In this document: in pieces, positions 35,979 to 43,298 of the stretch | How positions within the stretch are numbered: position 1 is the stretch's first letter | Layout: every line of letters begins with the position of its first letter | Source: Gammaproteobacteria bacterium | GTDB taxonomy: Bacteria; Pseudomonadota; Gammaproteobacteria; GCF-002020875 | Assembly: GCA_013349825.1 (NCBI GenBank) | Contig: DUYW01000004.1 | Location: 1-47,256, forward strand | Direction: 5' to 3' | Length of the DNA stretch: 47,256 bases | The notes under the pieces: model-generated | The model's input: only the letters and a program-made list of their open reading frames with translations | The model's database searches: none | What the model was told of the DNA's origin: nothing | Made by a program: the position numbers and the translations under genes

Positions 35979-37291
35979 GATTGATGCTCCTCAATCTTTA
36001 AACCCACTGCAGCAGCCAATGTGCTGAAGCCGGGAAATGAGGTATTTACATTATCGCAATCTTCAATCTCAATCGGTGCAGTAGCACGCAGTGCCGCCAT
36101 TGCAAATGACATTGAGATGCGATGATCATGATGAGAGTGGACAATGCCCCCCCCCATCGTTCCACCCTGAATCACAATCCCATCTACCGTAGGTTTTGCA
36201 TCTACACCCAGCGTGGTTAGACCATCTGCCATCACCTGAATACGATCACTCTCTTTGACCCGCAGCTCCTCAGCGCCTCGCAGAATCGTCTCCCCTTGCG
36301 CACAGGCTGCAGCAACAAACAATACCGGAAATTCATCAATTGCCAATGGCACCTGATCCAGCGGAATCTCAATACCCTGTAACGGAGCTGACTGTACTCT
36401 CAGATCTGCAACCGGTTCACCGCCGGATACCCGCTCATTCAGTACCTCAATATTGGCCCCCATTTCACGCAGGATATTGATCACACCGATACGGGTTGGG
36501 TTGATCCCTACATGTTGCAGCGTCAAGTCTGAACCCTCTGCAATCGAGGCACCAACCAGAAAGAAGGCTGCGGAAGAGATATCTGCAGGCACATCCACCT
36601 GTGTTGCCTGCAACTGACCACCACCTGACAAACAGATCCTCTCTTTCTCCCGGCTCACCTCAACCCCAAAACCATTCAACATGCGTTCTGTATGGTCACG
36701 GGTAGGGGCCGGTTCGGTGACACAGGTTTGACCTTCAGCATAGAGCCCCGCCAACAGTAGACAAGACTTTACCTGCGCACTCGCCATCGGCATCTCATAG
36801 TGAAAACCCTTCATCGGTATCCCCCCCTTGATTCTCAGAGGTGCCGTACCATCGGCTTCGGTCTCGATGGTTGCCCCCATCTCCGCCAGCGGATCAGTGA
36901 CTCGACGCATCGGGCGTCCCGACAGGGACTCATCGCCCTCCAAGATGATATCAAACTGCTGCCCGGAGAGTAGCCCTGACAACAGACGCATCGAGGTACC
37001 GGAGTTCCCCAGGTCAAGCGGCTGAGCCGAGGCCTTTAACCCATTCATACCGACACCATAAATGGTCACCTTGCCTGCTGCCGTCGGCCCCTCAATCTGC
37101 ACCCCCATCTGCCTGAAGGCATTAAGAGTTGCCAGGCTATCCTCTCCCTGCAGGAAGCCACTGACCTCAGTGGTGCCCTCAGCCAATGAACCCAACATAA
37201 TTGAACGGTGAGAGATCGACTTGTCTCCGGGCACACGAATCGTACCCTTCAACTGCCCTCCCGGTTGAACCATAAATTTCAGACTAGACAT
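35975..37291 (-). CDS. aroA: 3-phosphoshikimate 1-carboxyvinyltransferase (EPSP synthase), class II type
   Basis: Joins shikimate 3-phosphate with phosphoenolpyruvate in the shikimate pathway. The 438-aa product has PGDKSISHRS, LGNSGTSMRLLSG, MASAQVKSCLL, RDHTERML, NPTRIGV and RVKESDRI. The combination GDKS, SAQ-x-K, R-x-H-x-E and N-x-T-R is the published signature set of class II EPSP synthases, distinct from the E. coli class I enzyme. Class II enzymes are often insensitive to glyphosate; that property is inferred here, not shown. It overlaps cmk by four bases and follows tyrA after 74 bases. Confidence 0.96.
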   Translation of the reverse strand: MSSLKFMVQPGGQLKGTIRVPGDKSISHRSIMLGSLAEGTTEVSGFLQGEDSLATLNAFRQMGVQIEGPTAAGKVTIYGVGMNGLKASAQPLDLGNSGTSMRLLSGLLSGQQFDIILEGDESLSGRPMRRVTDPLAEMGATIETEADGTAPLRIKGGIPMKGFHYEMPMASAQVKSCLLLAGLYAEGQTCVTEPAPTRDHTERMLNGFGVEVSREKERICLSGGGQLQATQVDVPADISSAAFFLVGASIAEGSDLTLQHVGINPTRIGVINILREMGANIEVLNERVSGGEPVADLRVQSAPLQGIEIPLDQVPLAIDEFPVLFVAAACAQGETILRGAEELRVKESDRIQVMADGLTTLGVDAKPTVDGIVIQGGTMGGGIVHSHHDHRISMSFAMAALRATAPIEIEDCDNVNTSFPGFSTLAAAVGLKIEEHQS

Positions 37292-37365
37292 GACAAAAAC
37301 CTTAAAACCAAAAAATAAATATTATCAATAGAGGCGAGTACAACTGCTCTCAAGCAGCTATTCAC

Positions 37366-38226
37366 CTATTCGTAGTGGTCATCCCGCGCCTGCTTGGCAC
37401 GGGAAAACAGCTCCAATAACCCATCACCCTCCCGCCCTCGGATCATCGCCTCAATCTCATCTAGCTCCTTACGGAACTGATCCAGCGTATCCAACAACGG
37501 CTTGCGGTTTGCCAACGAAATATCGCGCCACATGGTTGGGTTGCTGGAGGCGATCCGACTGAAATCACGAAAGCCACCGGCTGCAAAGTGGAAGATCTCC
37601 CGACTCGTCTCTTGCCTGGCCAACACATCTACCAGTCCATAGGCCAACAGATGAGGCAGATGGCTGGTGGCCGCCAATACCTCATCATGGTGTTGCACCC
37701 CCATCTCTACCACTTCGGCACCCGCCTTTTTCCACATCGCTGTAACCTTGTTGAGCGCCGCTTCATCTCGATTATCCAATGGCGTGAGAATCACCCGTCG
37801 CCCCTGATAAAGCGCTGTAAGCGCGGAGGCAGCCCCACTATTCTCAGTACCCGCAATCGGGTGGCCCGGAATAAACCAGGGCGGCACAACACCATCAAAC
37901 ACCTGCTGCGCATCACGCACCACACTCCACTTCACACTACCAACATCCGTCACCACTGCATCTTCCGCAAGATGCTCTTTCATCTCATCCAGCAGAGCTT
38001 TGACCGCGCCCAACGGCACCGCCACCACCACCATATCCGCATTACACACCGCATCCGCTACCGAGGTGGCGATCTCATCAATCACCCCAAGTTCCAGTGC
38101 CTGCTGCAGGTTCTCTTCTTCGCGCCCATAACCAACCACATGCTCAACAGCCTGTTCTGCCTTGAGCGCACGCATCAGAGAACCGCCGATGAGCCCCACC
38201 CCCAATAGTGCCAGACGCCGAATCAT
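37366..38226 (-). CDS. tyrA: Prephenate/arogenate dehydrogenase
   Basis: NAD(P)-dependent oxidative decarboxylation in tyrosine synthesis. I start it at ATG 38226, which overlaps the hisC stop by four bases and puts the Rossmann motif LALLGVGLIGGSL at residues 4-16. A longer open frame from 38430 would add 68 residues lying inside hisC that resemble nothing in the family. The 286-aa protein keeps GHPIAGTENSG and the C-terminal helical dimer domain (LPHLLAYGL, FAAGGFRDFSRIASSNPTMWRDI). No chorismate mutase domain is fused; that activity is in pheA. Confidence 0.95.
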   Translation of the reverse strand: MIRRLALLGVGLIGGSLMRALKAEQAVEHVVGYGREEENLQQALELGVIDEIATSVADAVCNADMVVVAVPLGAVKALLDEMKEHLAEDAVVTDVGSVKWSVVRDAQQVFDGVVPPWFIPGHPIAGTENSGAASALTALYQGRRVILTPLDNRDEAALNKVTAMWKKAGAEVVEMGVQHHDEVLAATSHLPHLLAYGLVDVLARQETSREIFHFAAGGFRDFSRIASSNPTMWRDISLANRKPLLDTLDQFRKELDEIEAMIRGREGDGLLELFSRAKQARDDHYE

Positions 38227-39341
38227 GACGACTCTCGCAAGATTTGGGTCAACACCTGAATACAGCGGTCGTTTTCTGACGGCAGGCCAATCGAGATACG
38301 CAGATGGTTCGGCATTCCATAATTGGCAACCGGGCGGGTGATCACCCCCTGTTGCTCCATCGCAGCGAAGATAGGCATTGCCGGTTGCCCCAAGTCGACC
38401 GAAACAAAATTGCCTGCCGAGGGGATCCACTCCAACCCGAGATGGTTAAAAGCGTGGGTCATCTTCTCCATCTCAGTGCGGTTGAGTTCAACGCCCTGCT
38501 GCAGGTGTACTTGGTCATCCAGCGCCGTAACTGCCGCCAGTTGGGCCAATGCATTCACATTGAAGGGCTGCCGTACCCGGTTGAGCAGATCGGCCACCCT
38601 CTCGCTGGAGAGGCTATACCCTACGCGATATCCAGCCAGACCATACGCCTTGGAGAAGGTGCGAGTGACAATCAAATTTGGGAACTGCTGCAGCCACTGT
38701 GTACTATCGGGATAGTCTGCGTCCGCCACAAACTCAATATAGGCCTCATCCACCACCACAACCACCTCAGCAGAGACCTGCTGCAAAAAGCTGTAGAGCG
38801 CAGCTTTACCAACCCAAGTACCGGTTGGATTATTGGGGTTCGCAATCCAGACCACGCGGGTATCTTCTCGAACTGCTGCGGCCATCGCCTGCAGATCATG
38901 CCCCCACTGCTCGGCAGGCACCACAATCGCCTCGGCACCAACTGCCTGAGTCACGAGCGGGTAGACCGCAAAGGCGTGCCCGGAAAAGAGTGCAGAACGC
39001 CCCTCTCCAAGAAACACCCGCGCAATCAGATCGAGCACATCATTCGAACCATTGCCCAGCGTGATCTGCTCCGGCTTACAATCATGGTGCTGTGCCAATC
39101 GCTCTCGCAGCGCAACCGTCCCACCATCCGGATAGCGTGCCTGCTCACCCAGCGCTGCTGCAACGGCCGTATTCACTTTAGGCGAGGGTCCCAGTGGATT
39201 CTCATTGGAGGCCAACTTGATAATGGCGGACTCTGCCAAGCCAATTTCTCGCGCCAGTGTCGAGATCGGCTTTCCCGGTTGATAGGGCCGCAACCCTTGT
39301 ACACCGGTTACCGCATGATCGACTAAATCGCAGCTAGACAT
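38223..39341 (-). CDS. hisC: Histidinol-phosphate aminotransferase-type enzyme (HisC)
   Basis: A 372-aa class I/II PLP aminotransferase with LASNENPLGPSP, WIANPNNPTGTW, the DEAYIEF block and the PLP lysine region TFSKAYGLAGYRVGY, ending with the arginine segment LRISIGLP. It sits between pheA and tyrA rather than in a his operon. In such operons the enzyme often serves as, or doubles as, an aromatic amino-acid aminotransferase acting on phenylpyruvate, prephenate or 4-hydroxyphenylpyruvate. Dual use is inferred from context. It is coupled to tyrA by an ATGA overlap. Confidence 0.93.
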   Translation of the reverse strand: MSSCDLVDHAVTGVQGLRPYQPGKPISTLAREIGLAESAIIKLASNENPLGPSPKVNTAVAAALGEQARYPDGGTVALRERLAQHHDCKPEQITLGNGSNDVLDLIARVFLGEGRSALFSGHAFAVYPLVTQAVGAEAIVVPAEQWGHDLQAMAAAVREDTRVVWIANPNNPTGTWVGKAALYSFLQQVSAEVVVVVDEAYIEFVADADYPDSTQWLQQFPNLIVTRTFSKAYGLAGYRVGYSLSSERVADLLNRVRQPFNVNALAQLAAVTALDDQVHLQQGVELNRTEMEKMTHAFNHLGLEWIPSAGNFVSVDLGQPAMPIFAAMEQQGVITRPVANYGMPNHLRISIGLPSENDRCIQVLTQILRESS

Positions 39342-39357
39342 ATTTTAGAGGTGATCT

Positions 39358-40452
39358 TTAAAGAATCGCTTTCGGATAGGAACCAAGCACACGAAACATG
39401 GTGGCACCAGATTCCAGTTTATCCAGCGCGCGCCTGACGTTGTCATCCTCAGCATGACCATCGATATCGACAAAAAAGAGGTAGTCCCAGTTACCACGAC
39501 GGGAGGGGCGCGACTCAATGCGGCTCATCGAGACTCCATTATCAGAAAACGGAGAGAGCAGCTCGTAGAGTGCACCGGGGCGGTTATGGGTAGAGACTAG
39601 CAGTGAGGTTTTATCACGGCCACTGGAGGAGGGAGACTGCTTGCCAACCACCAGGAAACGGGTGGTGTTATCGGGTTCATCTTCAATATTGCGAGCCAAT
39701 ACCTGCAAGTCATAGATCTCTGAGGCCACCTGCCCCGCAATCGCTGCGGCATCTGGCTCTTTCGAGGCGATACGTGCCGCCTCGGCATTACTGGATACGG
39801 TGATTTGATCGGCACCCGCCAGATGCTCATCCAGCCAATCCCGGCACTGCGCCAGTGACTGTTGATGAGAGTAGACCCGCTTCACCTGCCCCAGATCACC
39901 ATGCTGACTCATCAGGTAGTGATGAATCCGCAACTCCACCTCCCCATTGATGCGCAGCGGTGAATTAATAAACATGTCGAGTGTATGGCTGATCACCCCT
40001 TCGGTAGAGTTCTCAACGGGGACCACACCATAGTGGGCCTGATCTGACTCCACATCATGAAATACTGCAGGGATGGTGGCCATCGGCAGTGTGTTGACAG
40101 AGTGGCCAAACTGCTTCAGTGCCGCCGCCTGAGTAAAGGTGCCTTCTGGCCCGAGGAAGGCAATACGCATCGGCTCCTCCAGAGCAAGACAAGCAGACAT
40201 CACCTCACGGAACAGTCGTGCCATCTCCTCATCACCCAGTGGTCCACGGTTGCGCTCCATCACCTTGGCCAGCACCTGCGCCTCACGTTCAGGACGGTAA
40301 AACTCAACCGGCGTACCGACTTCAGCAGTAGCCAGTTTGGTCTCTGCGACCTCCTGCGCCAGTGCTGCACGCTGGCTGATCAACTGCTGGATCTGCTCAT
40401 CCAGCTGGTCAATCTCGTCGCGAATTTCAGTTAATCGGTTCTCTCCAGACAT
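39358..40452 (-). CDS. pheA: Bifunctional chorismate mutase/prephenate dehydratase
   Basis: Commits chorismate to phenylalanine. The 364-aa protein has an AroQ-type chorismate mutase domain (residues 1-90, RDEIDQLDEQIQQLISQRAAL). Prephenate dehydratase follows (about 95-270, FLGPEGTFTQAA, VVPVENSTEG, DDTTRF-like NTTRFLVV). A C-terminal ACT domain (about 280-355) contains NRPGALYELL and the ESRP motif that mediates phenylalanine feedback. All catalytic motifs are visible. It is 16 bases upstream of hisC. The serA terminator precedes it, so pheA probably has its own promoter. Confidence 0.96.
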   Translation of the reverse strand: MSGENRLTEIRDEIDQLDEQIQQLISQRAALAQEVAETKLATAEVGTPVEFYRPEREAQVLAKVMERNRGPLGDEEMARLFREVMSACLALEEPMRIAFLGPEGTFTQAAALKQFGHSVNTLPMATIPAVFHDVESDQAHYGVVPVENSTEGVISHTLDMFINSPLRINGEVELRIHHYLMSQHGDLGQVKRVYSHQQSLAQCRDWLDEHLAGADQITVSSNAEAARIASKEPDAAAIAGQVASEIYDLQVLARNIEDEPDNTTRFLVVGKQSPSSSGRDKTSLLVSTHNRPGALYELLSPFSDNGVSMSRIESRPSRRGNWDYLFFVDIDGHAEDDNVRRALDKLESGATMFRVLGSYPKAIL

Positions 40453-40500
40453 CCCGCCAGTTTACCTTAAACCTGACCTAAAACGTTAGCCTCAGAAACC

Positions 40501-40536
40501 ACAAAAGGCCTATCTTTCAACCGATAGGCCTTTTGT
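40501..40536 (-). terminator. Terminator downstream of serA
   Basis: A 14-bp perfect stem, ACAAAAGGCCTATC (40501-40514) with GATAGGCCTTTTGT (40523-40536), has an 8-base loop. A/T runs at both edges of the stem mean it could work on either strand. It lies between serA (stop 40555) and pheA. Confidence 0.88.
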
Positions 40537-40554
40537 TCGTACTCAATGGATCGA

Positions 40555-41718
40555 TCAGAGCACTCGAACCGAGAGTACCCCATCGATTTCCTGAATCTTC
40601 TCGACCACACCCTCTCCAACCTCACCTTCCACATCCAACAGATTATAGGCAATATCATCACGCGACTTGTTCATCATATCGCCGATATTTATACCAGAAC
40701 CCGCCAGCAGTGAGGTGATCTGTCCCACCATATTGGGCACATTGGAGTTGGCCACAGCGATACGGGCACCGCCGGTACGCGGCATCTTCATCTCCGGAAA
40801 GTTGACCGAGTTGGTGATATTGCCATTTTCCAGATAATCCTTCACCTGATCTGCCACCATAATTGCGCAGTTATCCTCTGCCTCTGCAGTGGATGCACCC
40901 AAATGTGGAAGACAGACCACACGGGGGTGGTTCTTGTTCTCGTTGGTTGGGAAGTCGTTGATATAGGCGTAAACCTTGCCAGAGTCGAGCGCTTCCAGCA
41001 CCGCCGTGTCATCCACGATACCGCCACGGGCAAAGTTCATGATAACCACATTGTCTTTCATAATTTTCAGGCGGTCGGCGTTAATCATATTGCGTGTCGC
41101 ATCAATCAATGGCACATGGAAGGTGATGAAGTCCGACTCGGAGAGCAGCTCCTCCACGCTATGCGCACGCACCGCCTCAGCGGAGAGGTTCCAGGCACTC
41201 TGAATAGTCATGGTCGGATCATAGCCCACCACCTTCATTCCCAATGAGATCGCGGCATTGGCAATCTGCACACCAATTGCACCGAGCCCAATCACCCCCA
41301 GGGTGCGTCCAGGCAGCTCAAATCCGACATACTTCTTCTTGCCAGCCTCGACATCTTTGGCGATCATGCCATCATCCCCTTCAAGGTTTTTGGCATAGTC
41401 CCACGCCTGCCCAATATTACGGCTGGCCATCAACATGCTGGCGATCACCAGCTCTTTTACTGCATTGGCATTGGCTCCGGGCGCATTGAAGACCGGGATA
41501 CCTTGCGCGGTCATTTTGTCGACCGGAATATTATTGACACCCGCACCGGCACGACCGACCGCTTTCAGGGTCTCAGGAATCTCCATATCGTGCATTTTAT
41601 AAGAGCGCAACAGGATAGCATCAGGGTGCTGGATCTCAGAAGCAATCTCGTAGTTGTCATGTGGCAAACGGTCCAAACCGACCGCTGCAATATTGTTTAA
41701 GGTAAGAATTTTATTCAT
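40555..41718 (-). CDS. serA: D-3-phosphoglycerate dehydrogenase
   Basis: First step of phosphorylated serine synthesis, NAD-dependent. The 387-aa product has the substrate domain (SYKMHD, GRAGAGVNNIPV), the Rossmann motif LGVIGLGAIGVQIANAA, FARGGIVDD with the catalytic arginine region, and HLGASTAEAEDN with the catalytic histidine. A C-terminal ACT domain follows from about residue 315, for serine feedback. AGGAGG precedes the ATG. A 283-base gap holding the 170-bp CCTAGG element separates it from serC, although the two enzymes act in sequence. Confidence 0.95.
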   Translation of the reverse strand: MNKILTLNNIAAVGLDRLPHDNYEIASEIQHPDAILLRSYKMHDMEIPETLKAVGRAGAGVNNIPVDKMTAQGIPVFNAPGANANAVKELVIASMLMASRNIGQAWDYAKNLEGDDGMIAKDVEAGKKKYVGFELPGRTLGVIGLGAIGVQIANAAISLGMKVVGYDPTMTIQSAWNLSAEAVRAHSVEELLSESDFITFHVPLIDATRNMINADRLKIMKDNVVIMNFARGGIVDDTAVLEALDSGKVYAYINDFPTNENKNHPRVVCLPHLGASTAEAEDNCAIMVADQVKDYLENGNITNSVNFPEMKMPRTGGARIAVANSNVPNMVGQITSLLAGSGINIGDMMNKSRDDIAYNLLDVEGEVGEGVVEKIQEIDGVLSVRVL

Positions 41719-41764
41719 TGATGACCTCCTATCATAAAATTATTGGGGGGGTTAGAGAGGCTCC

Positions 41765-41781
41765 ACCTCTGTGCAAGAGGT
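41765..41781 (-). other. Small hairpin in the serA leader
   Basis: ACCTCT (41765-41770) and AGAGGT (41776-41781) form a perfect 6-bp stem with a 5-base loop, 47 bases before the serA ATG. A run of seven G (41745-41751) follows on the plus strand. Regulatory meaning is unknown. Confidence 0.35.
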
Positions 41782-41807
41782 AGGGCCCCACAAAGTAGTT
41801 AATCGAG

Positions 41808-41835
41808 TTAGGTGCCTGTCTGAGAATAGAGAGCC
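41808..41835 (+). repeat. Truncated left end of the CCTAGG repeat element
   Basis: This 28-base segment matches the first 28 bases from CTAGG of the adjacent full element at 23 positions, including AGAATAGAGAGCC. It abuts the full copy directly, as if an older element had been deleted down to one end. Confidence 0.7.
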
Positions 41836-41836
41836 A

Positions 41837-42006
41837 CCTAGGAGCTTGTCCAAGAATAGAGAGCCTGCTGCGGAAAAGCTGAATTTGGCCATATTTCCCC
41901 ATCCTTTTCGTTAAGATAGTGGAACTATTCGCCTCAAATGATGACAAAATCTGTCACAAATCAGCTTCCCCTCGTTACGACTCCTATTCTCGGACAAGCA
42001 CCTAGG
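41837..42006 (+). repeat. Full 170-bp MITE-like element with CCTAGG terminal inverted repeats
   Basis: The left end, CCTAGGAGCTTGTCCAAGAA and on to position 41859, is matched by the inverse right end at 41984-42006 in 21 of 23 positions. Subterminal segments also pair imperfectly (GGAAAAGCTGAATTTG with CAAATCAGCTTCC), and ATAGT-GGA-ACTAT lies near the centre. Nearly the whole element could therefore fold as one long hairpin. It has no coding frame of note. A second copy at 47102 is about 95% identical. The terminal CCTAGG contains the serC stop codon. It could be a MITE mobilised by a transposase elsewhere, or a REP/BIME-like intergenic element. Confidence 0.8.
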
Positions 42007-43084
42007 CGTTCTCTTTCTCAAACTCTTTCATAAACTCAACCAGTGTATCGACACCCTCTTCTGGCATCGCATTGTAGATGCTGGCACGCATACCACCGAC
42101 AGAGCGGTGCCCCTTCAGGGTGACCAGACCGCGCTCTGCGGCACCCGCGAGGAATGCACCATCCAGCTCAGCATCCGCCAGTGTAAACGGTACATTCATC
42201 CATGAACGACCATTTTTGTCGACTGGATTACCATAGAAATCTGAACCGTCGATCAGGTTATAAATCTTGCCCGCCTTGCGCTGGTTGATTTCTCCCATCG
42301 CAGCCAATCCGCCCTGTTCCTTAATCCACTCAAACACCAGCCCTGCCATATACCAGCTGTAGGTTGGCGGGGTGTTGTACATAGAGCCATTATTGGCGTG
42401 TGTCTCATAGTTGAACATCACTGGCGTACTGTCCATCGCACTGCCAATCAGATCTTCACGCACGATGGCGATGGTCAACCCTGCCGGACCAATATTCTTC
42501 TGTGCACCAGCATAGATCACTCCATATTTGGAGACATCCATCGGCCGCGAGAGGATGGTTGAGGACATATCGGCGACCAGTGGCACACCACCCGTCTCTG
42601 GCACATAGTCAAACTCTACACCACCAATGGTCTCATTCGGGGTGTAGTGAAGATACGCTGCATCGGCATTCAGCTTCAGTGAATCTTGTGTCGGAACTGC
42701 ACAGAAACCACCCTCAGAGGTATCCGCTGCGACATTGACATCACAGAAACGCTTAGCCTCTGCAATCGCCTTTTTGGACCACATTCCGGTATTGAGATAG
42801 TCTGCACCGCTCTTACCACGCAGCAGATTCATCGGCACCATGGCAAACTGGCTCGAAGCGCCACCCTGCAGAAACAGTACCTTATAGTTTTCTGGAATCG
42901 ACATCACATCACGTAAATTCTGCTCTGCACTCTGCGCAATGGACATGTAATCTTTGCCACGGTGACTCATCTCCATCACCGACATTCCAGACTCACCCCA
43001 CTCCAGCATCTCCTGTTGTGCGCGCTCTATCACTGCAGCCGGCAACATCGCTGGCCCGGCACTAAAGTTGTAGCTTCTTGCCAT
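42002..43084 (-). CDS. serC: Phosphoserine aminotransferase
   Basis: PLP enzyme that makes 3-phosphoserine from 3-phosphohydroxypyruvate (also used in pyridoxine synthesis). The 360-aa product has FSAGPAMLP, GGASSQFAMVPMNLL, HYTPNETIGGVEF, ADMSSTILSRP and the PLP lysine in YAGAQKNIGPAGLTI. The C-terminus (VEFMKEFEKENA) has normal length. The TAG stop is formed by the CCTAGG end of the repeat element that begins here, so the insertion preserved or recreated the stop. It lies 210 bases downstream of gyrA and upstream of serA. Confidence 0.96.
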   Translation of the reverse strand: MARSYNFSAGPAMLPAAVIERAQQEMLEWGESGMSVMEMSHRGKDYMSIAQSAEQNLRDVMSIPENYKVLFLQGGASSQFAMVPMNLLRGKSGADYLNTGMWSKKAIAEAKRFCDVNVAADTSEGGFCAVPTQDSLKLNADAAYLHYTPNETIGGVEFDYVPETGGVPLVADMSSTILSRPMDVSKYGVIYAGAQKNIGPAGLTIAIVREDLIGSAMDSTPVMFNYETHANNGSMYNTPPTYSWYMAGLVFEWIKEQGGLAAMGEINQRKAGKIYNLIDGSDFYGNPVDKNGRSWMNVPFTLADAELDGAFLAGAAERGLVTLKGHRSVGGMRASIYNAMPEEGVDTLVEFMKEFEKENA

Positions 43085-43266
43085 CTCTTTCTATCCTCTT
43101 CATTTCAGTCAGATTTCCTCACGCAACAGGAGGGCAAGACAAAAGGGATTCGAAAGCACCCCTTCGCCCATGACCTCTACCCTTTACGTAAGACTATATT
43201 TTCAGAGTAACTATTCAGGGACAATCTGAACAGCTACTATCAAATTCTTTAACCTTTTTCGTAACC

Positions 43267-43298
43267 TTTTAATAGTTACTTTTAATAGTTACTTTTAA
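43267..43298. repeat. Tandem 13-bp repeat at the 3' end of gyrA
   Basis: TTTTAATAGTTAC occurs at 43267-43279 and 43280-43292, followed by a partial third TTTTAA that includes the gyrA stop codon. It is probably a slippage-type duplication with no evident function. Confidence 0.75.

Noticed and set aside
38227-38430. Sixty-eight-codon N-terminal extension of tyrA
   Set aside because: It runs inside the end of hisC, and the Rossmann motif expected at the N-terminus begins at the later ATG at 38226.
38304-39326. A 340-codon open frame on the plus strand opposite hisC
   Set aside because: It lies entirely antisense to a gene with clear aminotransferase motifs and has no recognisable domain; its length is a by-product of codon bias.
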